Part shown: positions 1-6,291 of the stretch, piece after piece
Layout of the letters: every line of letters begins with the position of its first letter
Position numbering within the stretch: the stretch's first letter is position 1
DNA from: Candidatus Dormiibacterota bacterium
Lineage (GTDB): Bacteria > Chloroflexota > Dormibacteria > Aeolococcales > Aeolococcaceae
NCBI GenBank assembly: GCA_027451645.1
Contig: DAIDIX010000057.1
Coordinates: 1 to 9,013, forward strand
Reading direction: 5' to 3'
Length of the DNA: 9,013 nt
Translations under genes and position numbers: made by a program
Notes under the pieces: generated by a model
The model's input: only the letters and a program-made list of their open reading frames with translations
The model's database searches: none
Told to the model about the DNA's origin: nothing

Positions 1-1
1 T

Positions 2-271
2 GACCGTGGCCTCACCTGCACTCGGATCGAAAGCAGTGGAGGATTTCTCGAGCGGAAGAATGCAACACTCTTCATTGCAGTGGATGAGGAGCGGGTTGAT
101 ACGGTTGTCGATCTCATCACGAAGCATGTGAAGGAGCGGGTGGAGACCCTGCAGGCATCATCAGCTGCAGTAGCTGCACCGCTTGCCTCATTTGTGCCAC
201 CACCTGTTGATGTGGAGATTCATGGTGCGACGATCATTGTTGTGCCAGTGGATCGGTTTGAGAAGATCTAG
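2..271 (+). CDS. Cyclic-di-AMP receptor, PstA/DarA (DUF970) family, C-terminal part
   Basis: The reading frame is open from the left edge; 89 residues and a TAG stop are visible. The start lies outside the window, and about 20 N-terminal residues are probably missing, because the family is usually about 109 residues. Family hallmarks are the segment IESSGGFLERKNATLFIAV, the VDEERVDTVVDLI helix and the C-terminal strand GATIIVVPVDRFEKI, which match the PII-like fold of PstA. Known family members are cytosolic trimers that bind cyclic-di-AMP; their downstream partner is generally unclear. Family and fold are read from sequence; ligand binding is inferred from the family. The linker between the VETLQ helix and the last strand is Ala/Pro-rich. 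In Bacillota this gene often sits between tmk and holB, but here a minus-strand gene follows directly, sharing the CTAG at 268-271. Confidence 0.88.
   Translation, partial: DRGLTCTRIESSGGFLERKNATLFIAVDEERVDTVVDLITKHVKERVETLQASSAAVAAPLASFVPPPVDVEIHGATIIVVPVDRFEKI
268..271. other. Shared CTAG stop of a convergent gene pair
   Basis: The palindrome CTAG supplies the TAG stop of the PstA-like gene on the plus strand and the TAG stop of the coiled-coil gene on the minus strand. The two coding regions therefore overlap by four bases, leaving no room for a terminator between them. Confidence 0.8.
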
Positions 272-849
272 CTGCGGGGAGGGAGCACAATGCAGATGTC
301 GCCTGCTGGGACGACACGCTCCACTTTCGATTCGAGGAGTACGACACGGACACCGGGAAGCGTTTTTGTTCCTGGCTGCCAGCCGTCAAGGAACAGTGCA
401 GTAGATTCACCCCAGGTTGATGCATTCCGGACTTCCGTGCCATCCGTGAAGGACATCGTGCCCCGCTTTGTGGCATAGCCGAGCTGCACAGCACCCCCTG
501 TCCTGAGGACACAGTCCAGTTCAGCAAGAGGGAGTGCAGCGGGGAAGAGGCCAGGAGTTCCCAATGCTGTTTCGAGCAGGGGATGGGAGGTGTCAGAAAA
601 GGACTGCTGGAGCGCCTTTCGTTCCGCATGGGAGGCCATGCGCTCCCTGCGGCGTACCTCAGTTGCAATGGCAGCGTTCGTCTGTCGGATGGAGTCGAGT
701 ACAGCCCTGATGGGAGCGATCTGCTCTTCGAGAGCGCGTGCTCGTTCATTGAGTTCCTGCACATAGCGGGCAAGTTCCGCATCGCTTGCAGCATGGAGAT
801 CTGCAGGAAGGTCGGGGAGATTCATGTCGCCGGAACGTGATGTGTCCAT
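268..849 (-). CDS. Unrecognised protein: N-terminal coiled coil plus small C-terminal domain
   Basis: This gene encodes about 193 residues if the ATG at 849-847 is used. Other in-frame ATGs are at 864 and 825, and none has a clear Shine-Dalgarno site, so the start is uncertain. Residues about 20-80 are charged and Ala/Glu/Arg-rich (ARYVQELNERARALEEQI) and look like a coiled coil, suggesting oligomerisation. The last 90 residues look beta-rich and include GTMSFTDGTEVRNASTWGES and DGW. This faintly recalls small RAMA-like domains, but the match is too weak to name. No signal peptide, membrane segment or catalytic motif is visible, so it is probably cytosolic. It is convergent with the PstA-like gene, sharing CTAG at its stop, and divergent from the enoyl-CoA hydratase. 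The frame stays open far upstream, antisense to the hydratase, but that extension is not believed. Function unknown. Confidence 0.72.
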   Translation of the reverse strand: MDTSRSGDMNLPDLPADLHAASDAELARYVQELNERARALEEQIAPIRAVLDSIRQTNAAIATEVRRRERMASHAERKALQQSFSDTSHPLLETALGTPGLFPAALPLAELDCVLRTGGAVQLGYATKRGTMSFTDGTEVRNASTWGESTALFLDGWQPGTKTLPGVRVVLLESKVERVVPAGDICIVLPPRS

Positions 850-886
850 ATCACGATGATGCATGAAAAACGCATACCATGGACAA

Positions 887-899
887 TGTGCAGTGCACA
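887..899. repeat. Perfect 13-bp palindrome in the divergent intergenic region
   Basis: TGTGCA, a central G and TGCACA form a perfect inverted repeat in the 88-bp gap between the coiled-coil gene (minus) and the enoyl-CoA hydratase (plus), about 40 bases before the hydratase start. Position and symmetry suit an operator for a dimeric repressor of the beta-oxidation operon. No strong -10/-35 pair was found beside it, and TGCA is very common in this DNA, so chance is possible. Confidence 0.35.
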
Positions 900-937
900 C
901 CAGTAGGGAGTTCACGCCTGCACCTTGGAGGAATGGT

Positions 938-1714
938 ATGGCTACGATGTTGCACGATGCAGTCAGTGTTGAGGTGACAGACAGCGTCATGGTCGCGACG
1001 CTTTCACACCCTCCAGTAAACGCCATCAGCCAGGCAGTCATGCGTGGCGTGCAGGATGCGCTCCGGATGGCGGAAGACGATCCATCCTGCCATGCAGTCG
1101 TCATTACTGGTGCAGGGGAGAAGGCATTCAGTGCTGGCGCCGATATCACGGAGTTCGCTACCCTTGGGGCCGAGGCAATTGCAAATGGCCAGGCAATGAC
1201 CCTTGCAATGGAGTCCTGCAGCCTTCCGATCCTTGCAGCAGTGAATGGAATTGCGTATGGTGGCGGGTGTGAACTTGCAATGGCATGCGACATACGAATC
1301 GCTGCGGACACTGCGCGGTTCGGTCAGCCTGAAGTCAATCTTGGCATCATTCCTGGGTGGGGCGGTACGCAGCGCCTTCCACGATATATTGGAAGATCTC
1401 GGGCACTCGAGCTCATGCTGCTCGGTACGCCAATACCTGCAAGCACTGCACTCGAGCTCGGTCTTGTGAGCGAGGTCGTTCCCAAGGAGGTCGTCCTTCA
1501 GCACACTATTGAGAAGGCACGGCTCCTCGGTGCGAAAGCTCCCCTTGCCGTGAAGGCAATCAAGCGGGCAGTGGCGGAAGGAGTAGACCAGCCCATTGCA
1601 AAGGGGCTCGAAGTCGAGAAACGGGAGTTTCTTGGAGTTTTCAGCAGTGACGATGCAAAAGAGGGTGCAATGGCGTTTCTCGAGAAGCGGGAGCCCCAGT
1701 GGAACGGCCGATAG
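938..1714 (+). CDS. Enoyl-CoA hydratase (crotonase family)
   Basis: This 258-residue protein has the usual length for the family. It should hydrate trans-2-enoyl-CoA to 3-hydroxyacyl-CoA in cytosolic beta-oxidation. Visible hallmarks are the N-terminal HPPVNAIS, the first oxyanion-hole segment AFSAGADI (63-70), the second NGIAYGGGCELAMACD (103-118), then FGQPEVNLGIIPGWGGTQRL. Glu112 and Glu132 match the two catalytic glutamates of rat mitochondrial hydratase (Glu144 and Glu164), which supports a true hydratase over an isomerase or a dehalogenase-like relative. The C-terminus FLEKREPQWNGR is also typical. The ATG at 938 is chosen because GGAGGA (927-932) lies five bases upstream; an upstream ATG at 863 has no such site and would add 25 uncharacteristic residues. 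The next gene starts 53 bases downstream on the same strand with its own ribosome site, suggesting one operon. The acyl chain specificity cannot be read. Confidence 0.93.
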   Translation: MATMLHDAVSVEVTDSVMVATLSHPPVNAISQAVMRGVQDALRMAEDDPSCHAVVITGAGEKAFSAGADITEFATLGAEAIANGQAMTLAMESCSLPILAAVNGIAYGGGCELAMACDIRIAADTARFGQPEVNLGIIPGWGGTQRLPRYIGRSRALELMLLGTPIPASTALELGLVSEVVPKEVVLQHTIEKARLLGAKAPLAVKAIKRAVAEGVDQPIAKGLEVEKREFLGVFSSDDAKEGAMAFLEKREPQWNGR

Positions 1715-1767
1715 GCCATTACATGATCCGGAACCCTGATATGTGTGATGCATAGGAGGAGTGCATA

Positions 1768-3963
1768 GTGAACGTGACGGATGTACTGAGCCCAGTTGCA
1801 ATGGCATGCCTGCTCATTGCGAGTGGAGCAGCAACGTGGCACCGGTGGCGGGCTCTCATCCGCATGATGAACACGGCAAAAGGGAAGGCAGACCGCTTCC
1901 GTGACATTCCGAAACGCATTTCCGGCTTCTTCGAATATGTACTTGGCCAGGCCCGACTTCTCCGGTGGCCATATGCAGGGATTGCCCATGCATTTATCTT
2001 CTGGGGGTTTCTTGTCCTGCTGACTGCAATACTGCAGGGAATCGTTGAGGCGTTTATTGTTCCATTCCAGTTCAACCACTTCCCAGCAGCCCCAGCAATT
2101 GCAGTGCTGCAGGATATCTTCTGCACACTGGTGCTTGTTGGAGTCGTGTTTGCAGCGTTCAACAGGCTCGTTATCCATCCCATCCGCTTCAGGGGAAGTC
2201 ACAATGGTGAAGCGCTTTTCATTCTTGGATGGATAGCACTCCTCCTTGTGGCAATGGAGTGCAATTACGCAACAAAGATTGCGGAAGGCGATGCTGCTGC
2301 TCTTGGACAGTACCGGCCATTTGCACGCCTCCTCTCCCATCTCTTTACGGGCCTTGGACCCTCAAGCACTGCGCTCATCGTGCTTCATGGCCTCTTCTTC
2401 TGGAGCCATCTCATTCTCGTTCTTGCCTTCCTTGTCTACCTTGGCTACAGCAAGCATCTCCACGTCATCACTGCAGCGCCAAATGTGTTCTTCAGATCGC
2501 TTGCTCCGAAGGGGCGACTGCCGCTTCTCGATATCGATGCACTCATGGAGTCTGCTGAGACCGAGGATGTCCACTTTGGTGTTGCAAATGTCCATGAGTT
2601 TTCCTGGAAGGACATGCTCGATCTTTACACGTGTACGGAGTGTGGCCGTTGCCAGACGCATTGCCCTGCGTACAACACGGGAAAGCCGCTGTCGCCAAAG
2701 ACGCTCATTACGGATCTCAGGGATGCTGTCTACGAGGCTGCTGCAGGAAGTCCTGTCTCGGAACTCCACCACGGTGCACATCCTGCAAACGCTCCAGACG
2801 ATGCCACATATCGTGACAGTGCTCCAATGTGGCTGACAAACCGGCAGGAGAAGGAGCTTCCCGGTGCATTCCAGCCGTCATGGATTGCTCCCGATGCACT
2901 GAAGCTTGAAGGGGAGACCCGTGCACTTCATGGTGAGACTATCCTTGATGACACACTCTGGGCATGCACAACATGTGGAGCATGCATGGATCAATGTCCC
3001 GTGTTTATCGAACATGTGCCAAAGATCATCGAGATGCGCCGGAATCTTGTTCTCGATGAGTCCCGCATACCAAAGCAGGCAGAAACAGCCCTCCGGAACA
3101 TTGAGACTCTCGACAATCCCTATGGACTTCCCCAGCAGGCACGAAGCGAGCTCTCTGCAACCTTCGGTGTGCCAACCATCAAGGAAAAGCCTGATGCTGA
3201 GTATCTGCTGTGGATTGGCTGTGCAGCAACGTATGATGAGCGGGCAAAACAGGTCATGGAAGCGCTTATCGGCATCCTGAAGCGTGCCTCCGTGTCCTTT
3301 GCCATACTCGGTCCAGAGGAACACTGCACTGGGGATCCAGCACGAAGGCTCGGCAATGAGTATCTTTTTCAGGAGAAGGCGAAGCAGAATGTGGAAACAA
3401 TGAACCGCTATCAGGTGAAGCGTGTCATCACGAGCTGTCCCCACTGTTTCAACACGATCGCCAATGAATATCCGGAGCTTGGCGGCACATACACTGTCAT
3501 CCACCACTCCCAGCTCATCAATGATCTCCTCGCATCAGGAGCAATTACGCCAAAGAACGCCATCAATGAGACTGTGACCTACCACGACTCGTGTTACCTG
3601 GGGCGGTGGAACAATGTATTTGCTCCACCACGTGAGATTCTTGAGCGCATACCGGGCCTCAAGCTTGTGGAGATGGCCCGGAGCAAGTCCGAGGGAATGT
3701 GCTGTGGAGCAGGAGGCGGAAGGATGTGGCTCGAGGAGACGAGTCCTCGGATCAATCATGAGCGAGTGGAACAGGCACGATCCACTGCTGCCTCCAAAGT
3801 GGCAACAGCTTGTCCATTCTGTCTTGGCATGTTCGATGAGGGAATTGCTGCAAAGGAGCTGGCAGGCAGTCTCGATGTCGACGACATCGCCATCTATGTT
3901 GCACGCTCCCTCATGGAGGCGGAGACTGCTCCCCATGGAGAGCTGAAGGGAGAGAGCAGCTAG
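1768..3963 (+). CDS. Membrane Fe-S oxidoreductase with CCG domains, FadF-like (probable ETF:quinone oxidoreductase)
   Basis: This 731-residue protein starts at GTG, with AGGAGGAG (1754-1761) six bases upstream. Residues 1-235 hold about five membrane helices (near 6-26, 71-93, 111-132, 148-168, 205-227), like the NarI-type cytochrome b module; His74, His214, His230 and His232 are possible haem ligands. Two ferredoxin motifs follow: C289-x2-C292-x2-C295-x3-C299-P and C400-x2-C403-x2-C406-x3-C410-P. Two cysteine-rich (CCG/HdrD) domains come next, with C485, C520, C557-PH-C560 in the first and C609, C645-C646-G, C682-PF-C685 in the second. The first has HCTGDPARR in place of CCG, as is common in this family. 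FadF-type proteins are thought to pass electrons from acyl-CoA dehydrogenase through ETF to menaquinone. Its place after an enoyl-CoA hydratase supports that role. No etfAB lies in the window, so the donor is inferred. Confidence 0.88.
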   Translation: MNVTDVLSPVAMACLLIASGAATWHRWRALIRMMNTAKGKADRFRDIPKRISGFFEYVLGQARLLRWPYAGIAHAFIFWGFLVLLTAILQGIVEAFIVPFQFNHFPAAPAIAVLQDIFCTLVLVGVVFAAFNRLVIHPIRFRGSHNGEALFILGWIALLLVAMECNYATKIAEGDAAALGQYRPFARLLSHLFTGLGPSSTALIVLHGLFFWSHLILVLAFLVYLGYSKHLHVITAAPNVFFRSLAPKGRLPLLDIDALMESAETEDVHFGVANVHEFSWKDMLDLYTCTECGRCQTHCPAYNTGKPLSPKTLITDLRDAVYEAAAGSPVSELHHGAHPANAPDDATYRDSAPMWLTNRQEKELPGAFQPSWIAPDALKLEGETRALHGETILDDTLWACTTCGACMDQCPVFIEHVPKIIEMRRNLVLDESRIPKQAETALRNIETLDNPYGLPQQARSELSATFGVPTIKEKPDAEYLLWIGCAATYDERAKQVMEALIGILKRASVSFAILGPEEHCTGDPARRLGNEYLFQEKAKQNVETMNRYQVKRVITSCPHCFNTIANEYPELGGTYTVIHHSQLINDLLASGAITPKNAINETVTYHDSCYLGRWNNVFAPPREILERIPGLKLVEMARSKSEGMCCGAGGGRMWLEETSPRINHERVEQARSTAASKVATACPFCLGMFDEGIAAKELAGSLDVDDIAIYVARSLMEAETAPHGELKGESS
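3960..3963. other. Shared CTAG stop of a convergent gene pair
   Basis: CTAG gives the TAG stop of the Fe-S oxidoreductase (plus) and of the SCP-2 gene (minus), the same arrangement as at 268-271. Confidence 0.85.
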
Positions 3964-4388
3964 GCTGCTGTCTCGTCAGGCCAGGTGACATCAACCCGGG
4001 TGGTCGCCTCGACAAGCTGCTGGGCAGCTTTCGTATAGCGCACGAGAGTGGTGAAGTTTCCCTTGAGCTTGATCTGGCCGAGCACCATTGCCTTGATGGG
4101 ATCGAGTTCCTTCTTTGCGACCTGCTTCCAGCGCGAGTAGGAACCTGTGAGCACATAGTCCGCGGAATTTGCATCATCAAGACTGCAGATACGGACTTCA
4201 CGTGCCTCGCCATGCCAGAGATCCATGTACACTCCGTACGTTTCAGCAACATGCTTGTCTGGCTCAGCAAGGACAACAAGGCTTACCGTTCCTTCCCACG
4301 TTGCTGCAGCCGCCTTGTAGGCATCGGATGTGTTGATCTCATTTTTGAAGGCCGAAGCCCACTCTGGGGAGTATGCGAGAACGCTCAT
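3960..4388 (-). CDS. SCP-2 sterol-transfer family lipid-binding protein
   Basis: This 142-residue protein has the length of a single-domain SCP-2 protein. It starts with SPEWASAFKNEINTSDAY, a typical first helix, followed by strands around TVSLVVLAE and REVRICSLD. It ends with the family-like DYVLTGSYSRWKQVAKKELD, then IKAMVLGQIKLKGNFTTLVR and a last helix. Such proteins bind a lipid or acyl-CoA in a hydrophobic tunnel; the ligand here is unknown. It is likely cytosolic, with no signal peptide or membrane helix. The start at 4388 is preferred to the ATG at 4409 because AGGAG lies six bases before it and because the upstream promoter would start transcription near 4414, almost on the 4409 codon. 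Convergence with the beta-oxidation-type oxidoreductase fits a role in fatty-acid handling, but that is inference. Confidence 0.85.
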   Translation of the reverse strand: MSVLAYSPEWASAFKNEINTSDAYKAAAATWEGTVSLVVLAEPDKHVAETYGVYMDLWHGEAREVRICSLDDANSADYVLTGSYSRWKQVAKKELDPIKAMVLGQIKLKGNFTTLVRYTKAAQQLVEATTRVDVTWPDETAA

Positions 4389-4420
4389 GAAAGTCTCCTG
4401 TGATGACATGTCCAGTTAGG

Positions 4421-4449
4421 ACTATAACGCGGGAACCCGGGTGTGGCAA
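4421..4449 (-). promoter_or_regulatory. Sigma70-type promoter of the SCP-2 gene
   Basis: Read on the minus strand, TTGCCA (4449-4444) and TATAGT (4426-4421) are separated by exactly 17 bases. The predicted transcript starts near 4414 and gives a leader of about 26 bases containing the AGGAG site. The spacer carries a small inverted repeat, CGGG-AA-CCCG (4430-4439), which could be an operator. The hexamers and spacing are seen directly; activity is inferred. Confidence 0.6.
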
Positions 4450-4489
4450 CGGCCGAGGCATAGGGTCTGCCATCATCAAAGTGAAAGAC

Positions 4490-4525
4490 TCGACAGGAAA
4501 TACTGTACGATACAATCCCTGTACA
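4490..4525 (+). promoter_or_regulatory. Weak candidate promoter with repeats before the DUF929 gene
   Basis: TACAAT (4511-4516) resembles a -10 box. The best -35 match, TCGACA (4490-4495), is only 15 bases upstream, which is short. The -10 box is embedded in repeats: TGTA-CGA-TACA (4504-4514), TGTAC at 4504-4508 facing GTACA at 4521-4525, and CTGTAC twice in direct orientation (4503-4508 and 4519-4524). A regulator site overlapping the promoter is plausible but unproven. Confidence 0.3.
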
Positions 4526-4552
4526 CCGCCTCACATGACAAGGAGCATCCGC

Positions 4553-5479
4553 ATGCCGCAGAACGCCAGGAATACTGCCTCGAAGAAAGCCCTGCAGAAG
4601 ACAAAGGGGAAGGGGAGTCGGCACCAGGAGGTTCTCCCATGGTGGCAGAGCACATGGCTCCTTGGAGGAGTTGTTGTGATCGTGGCTGCAGTTGTTCTTG
4701 TCTTTGTCATTGCGCAGAAGACCCAGCAGCCCCAGGAGACTGGTATTGGATCGAAACCGGTTCCTGCAGGTGTGCAGGCTGTCATTCTCCATCCTGATGC
4801 AGCAGTACTCAATGCAGTAGGGCTTGGGAGCATCAAGCCAGCACAGGCACAGATCTACAGGGTCCCTGCCTCTGCCAATGAGCCATTCCTGAAGACCAGC
4901 GGCAAGCCTGAGTTCTTCTACCTCGGTGCAGAGTACTGCCCCTACTGCGCTGCAGAACGGTGGAGCTTCATCATCGCCCTGAGCCGGTTTGGGACCTTCA
5001 GCAATCTCCACCTCATGCAGTCTTCCTCGACTGATGTGTACGCCAATACGAACACCTTCACGTTCTACGGAAGCAGCTACTCGAGCAACTATGTTTCCTT
5101 CGTTCCTGTGGAGGGAGAGGACAGAAACCAGAATCCGCTCCAGACTCCAACTGCAGCCCAGTCAGCGCTCGTGCAGAAGCTTGACTATCCCCCGTATGTT
5201 CCATCGGTCCAGGGCAGCAGTGGAGGAGCCATTCCATTCTTCTCGATTGCAAACCAGTACATCGGATCTGGCTCTGGGTATCTTCCCAGTGTCCTGGGTG
5301 GACTCAACTGGCAGCAGATCGCGAACCAGCTGAAGAATCCCCACTCAACTGTTGCGCAGGCAGTGCTTGGCAATGCGAACTACCTTACTGCAGCCATCTG
5401 CTCAGTGACACATGATGCACCTGCGAATGTCTGCACGTCACCGATGATCAAGAGCATCCAGAAGCAGCTTCCGAAGTAG
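4553..5479 (+). CDS. Membrane-anchored thioredoxin-fold protein, DUF929 family (CPYC motif)
   Basis: This 308-residue protein has a basic N-terminus rich in Lys and Arg, then one membrane helix at about 35-53, so the rest should face outward. After a linker, FFYLGAEYCPYCAAERW carries a C129-P-Y-C132 active-site pair of thioredoxin/DsbA type. The segment GGAIPFFSIANQYIGSG looks like the cis-proline loop of the same fold. Two more cysteines near the C-terminus (ICSVTHDAPANVC) could form a structural disulfide. The overall pattern matches DUF929 proteins. It probably acts as an extracytoplasmic thiol-disulfide oxidase or isomerase; the substrate is unknown. The start at 4553 is chosen because AAGGAG (4540-4545) lies seven bases upstream; the frame stays open to 4400 but that part lacks a comparable site. 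It converges on a BdbC-like gene, its likely redox partner. Confidence 0.85.
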   Translation: MPQNARNTASKKALQKTKGKGSRHQEVLPWWQSTWLLGGVVVIVAAVVLVFVIAQKTQQPQETGIGSKPVPAGVQAVILHPDAAVLNAVGLGSIKPAQAQIYRVPASANEPFLKTSGKPEFFYLGAEYCPYCAAERWSFIIALSRFGTFSNLHLMQSSSTDVYANTNTFTFYGSSYSSNYVSFVPVEGEDRNQNPLQTPTAAQSALVQKLDYPPYVPSVQGSSGGAIPFFSIANQYIGSGSGYLPSVLGGLNWQQIANQLKNPHSTVAQAVLGNANYLTAAICSVTHDAPANVCTSPMIKSIQKQLPK

Positions 5480-5480
5480 A

Positions 5481-5498
5481 AGGGAGTTTTTCTTCCCT
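5481..5498. terminator. Short hairpin after the DUF929 stop codon, possible terminator
   Basis: AGGGAG (5481-5486) can pair with TTCCCT (5493-5498), with one G-T wobble, around a TTTTTC loop. It starts one base after the flanking A that follows the stop codon. There is no T-run after the stem on either strand, so it is not a standard intrinsic terminator. A second small hairpin, GCAGG-AGCA-CCTGC (5535-5548), lies in the same 86-bp convergent gap. Either could stop or pause converging transcription, but support is thin. Confidence 0.25.
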
Positions 5499-5565
5499 GA
5501 CGTACGGATCAGGCTCACAGTCTCCATTCGGGACGCAGGAGCACCTGCACTTGCGTGCTGCGATC

Positions 5566-6129
5566 TTACTCGGTTTCCTCCTCGCGGGAGAAGAGCACGT
5601 ACGTGATGATGACGAGAAAACCCGAGAGAGCCATGTAGGGAATGGTGATGAAGCCCCACACCGTGATTGGCTGGACTGAGCATGGAACAAGGAGACTGCA
5701 GCCAGGGAAGGATGTGATGTGCAGTGCATTCTGAATGGATGTCAGGTTGATGTGGATGATGGAAATCACGCTGCCGAGAATGGCAAGTGGAAGGGCGTAC
5801 CACTTGATGTAGGTGCGGTCCCTGAGAAAGAAAGCGAATCCAAGAATGAACGCCTGCGGATACATGGCAATGCGCTGGAACCAGCAGAAATCGCACGGAG
5901 TGAGATGCTCTCCGAACTGGAGAAACAGACTCCCGAGCATGCAGACCATGGCGACAATCCATGCAAAGCCAAAAGCAGGTGTGCTGAAACGGCTCCGGAA
6001 CTGCATCCAGCCCAGTCGTGAAGCTTCATTGCGGCGGGAGATGAGCCATCCCAGTACCATGGCGAGTGTTGCAGCATTTGCAACGAGTGCAAGAAAAGCG
6101 AACGTGTCGTTGATGCCTGTAAAACTCAT
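5566..6129 (-). CDS. BdbC/DsbB-type disulfide bond formation protein
   Basis: This 187-residue polytopic protein has an extra N-terminal helix (about 8-30) before the four-helix DsbB core (about 52-72, 88-102, 110-130 and 157-180). The first redox pair is C79-D-F-C82, in the typical context TPCDFCWFQRIAMYP. The second pair is C144 and C150 in FPGCSLLVPCSVQPITVWGF. DsbB-family proteins reoxidise a DsbA/BdbD-like thiol oxidase and pass the electrons to quinone; the C-x-x-C-W-x-Q-R context and the short second loop fit the Gram-positive BdbC branch. The start at 6129 is supported by GAAGGA seven bases upstream. The stop is TAA, the only one in the window. The convergent CPYC protein is the natural candidate partner, and no BdbD gene is visible. 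Confidence 0.92.
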   Translation of the reverse strand: MSFTGINDTFAFLALVANAATLAMVLGWLISRRNEASRLGWMQFRSRFSTPAFGFAWIVAMVCMLGSLFLQFGEHLTPCDFCWFQRIAMYPQAFILGFAFFLRDRTYIKWYALPLAILGSVISIIHINLTSIQNALHITSFPGCSLLVPCSVQPITVWGFITIPYMALSGFLVIITYVLFSREEETE

Positions 6130-6233
6130 GAGATTGTCCTTCAAGCGGCCTGTCCGTGAACTGTGCAGGAAGTTCTCGCACCAGTGTACGCTGTGTTCCT
6201 CCTGCTGATGTGTGCACGATGCAGTTCTCCTCA

Positions 6234-6253
6234 GCGTGACACCCCTGTGACGC
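6234..6253. repeat. Imperfect 8-4-8 inverted repeat before the 107-residue gene
   Basis: GCGTGACA (6234-6241) and TGTGACGC (6246-6253) are inverted repeats with one mismatched pair, around CCCC. It sits about 40 bases before the small plus-strand gene and about 105 bases upstream of the BdbC start, inside a 162-bp divergent gap. It may be an operator or RNA hairpin. No convincing promoter hexamers were found next to it for either gene. Confidence 0.35.
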
Positions 6254-6291
6254 AGCAGACAGCGTGTGGGAACGTGACGTAGGCTTGTAGC

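Noticed and set aside
863..937. Upstream ATG at 863 extending the enoyl-CoA hydratase by 25 residues
   Set aside because: No ribosome site, the extra residues do not resemble the family, and the ATG at 938 has GGAGGA at ideal distance.
850..1311. Minus-strand frame continuing upstream of the coiled-coil gene
   Set aside because: It is antisense to a well-recognised hydratase and would add unlikely low-quality sequence.
1715..1767. Terminator or promoter between hydratase and oxidoreductase
   Set aside because: The 53-base gap shows only a strong ribosome site; no hairpin with T-run and no good hexamers.
1004..1807. 267-codon minus-strand open frame over the hydratase
   Set aside because: Cysteine-rich, no family resemblance, fully overlapped by a certain gene. 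It is open because codons read as stops on the opposite strand are rare here.
1498..2340. 280-codon minus-strand open frame over the hydratase end and oxidoreductase start
   Set aside because: Shadow of two strong genes with no recognisable domain.
4389..4409. ATG at 4409 as the SCP-2 start
   Set aside because: No ribosome site, and it lies only about five bases from the predicted transcription start; 4388 has AGGAG at good spacing.
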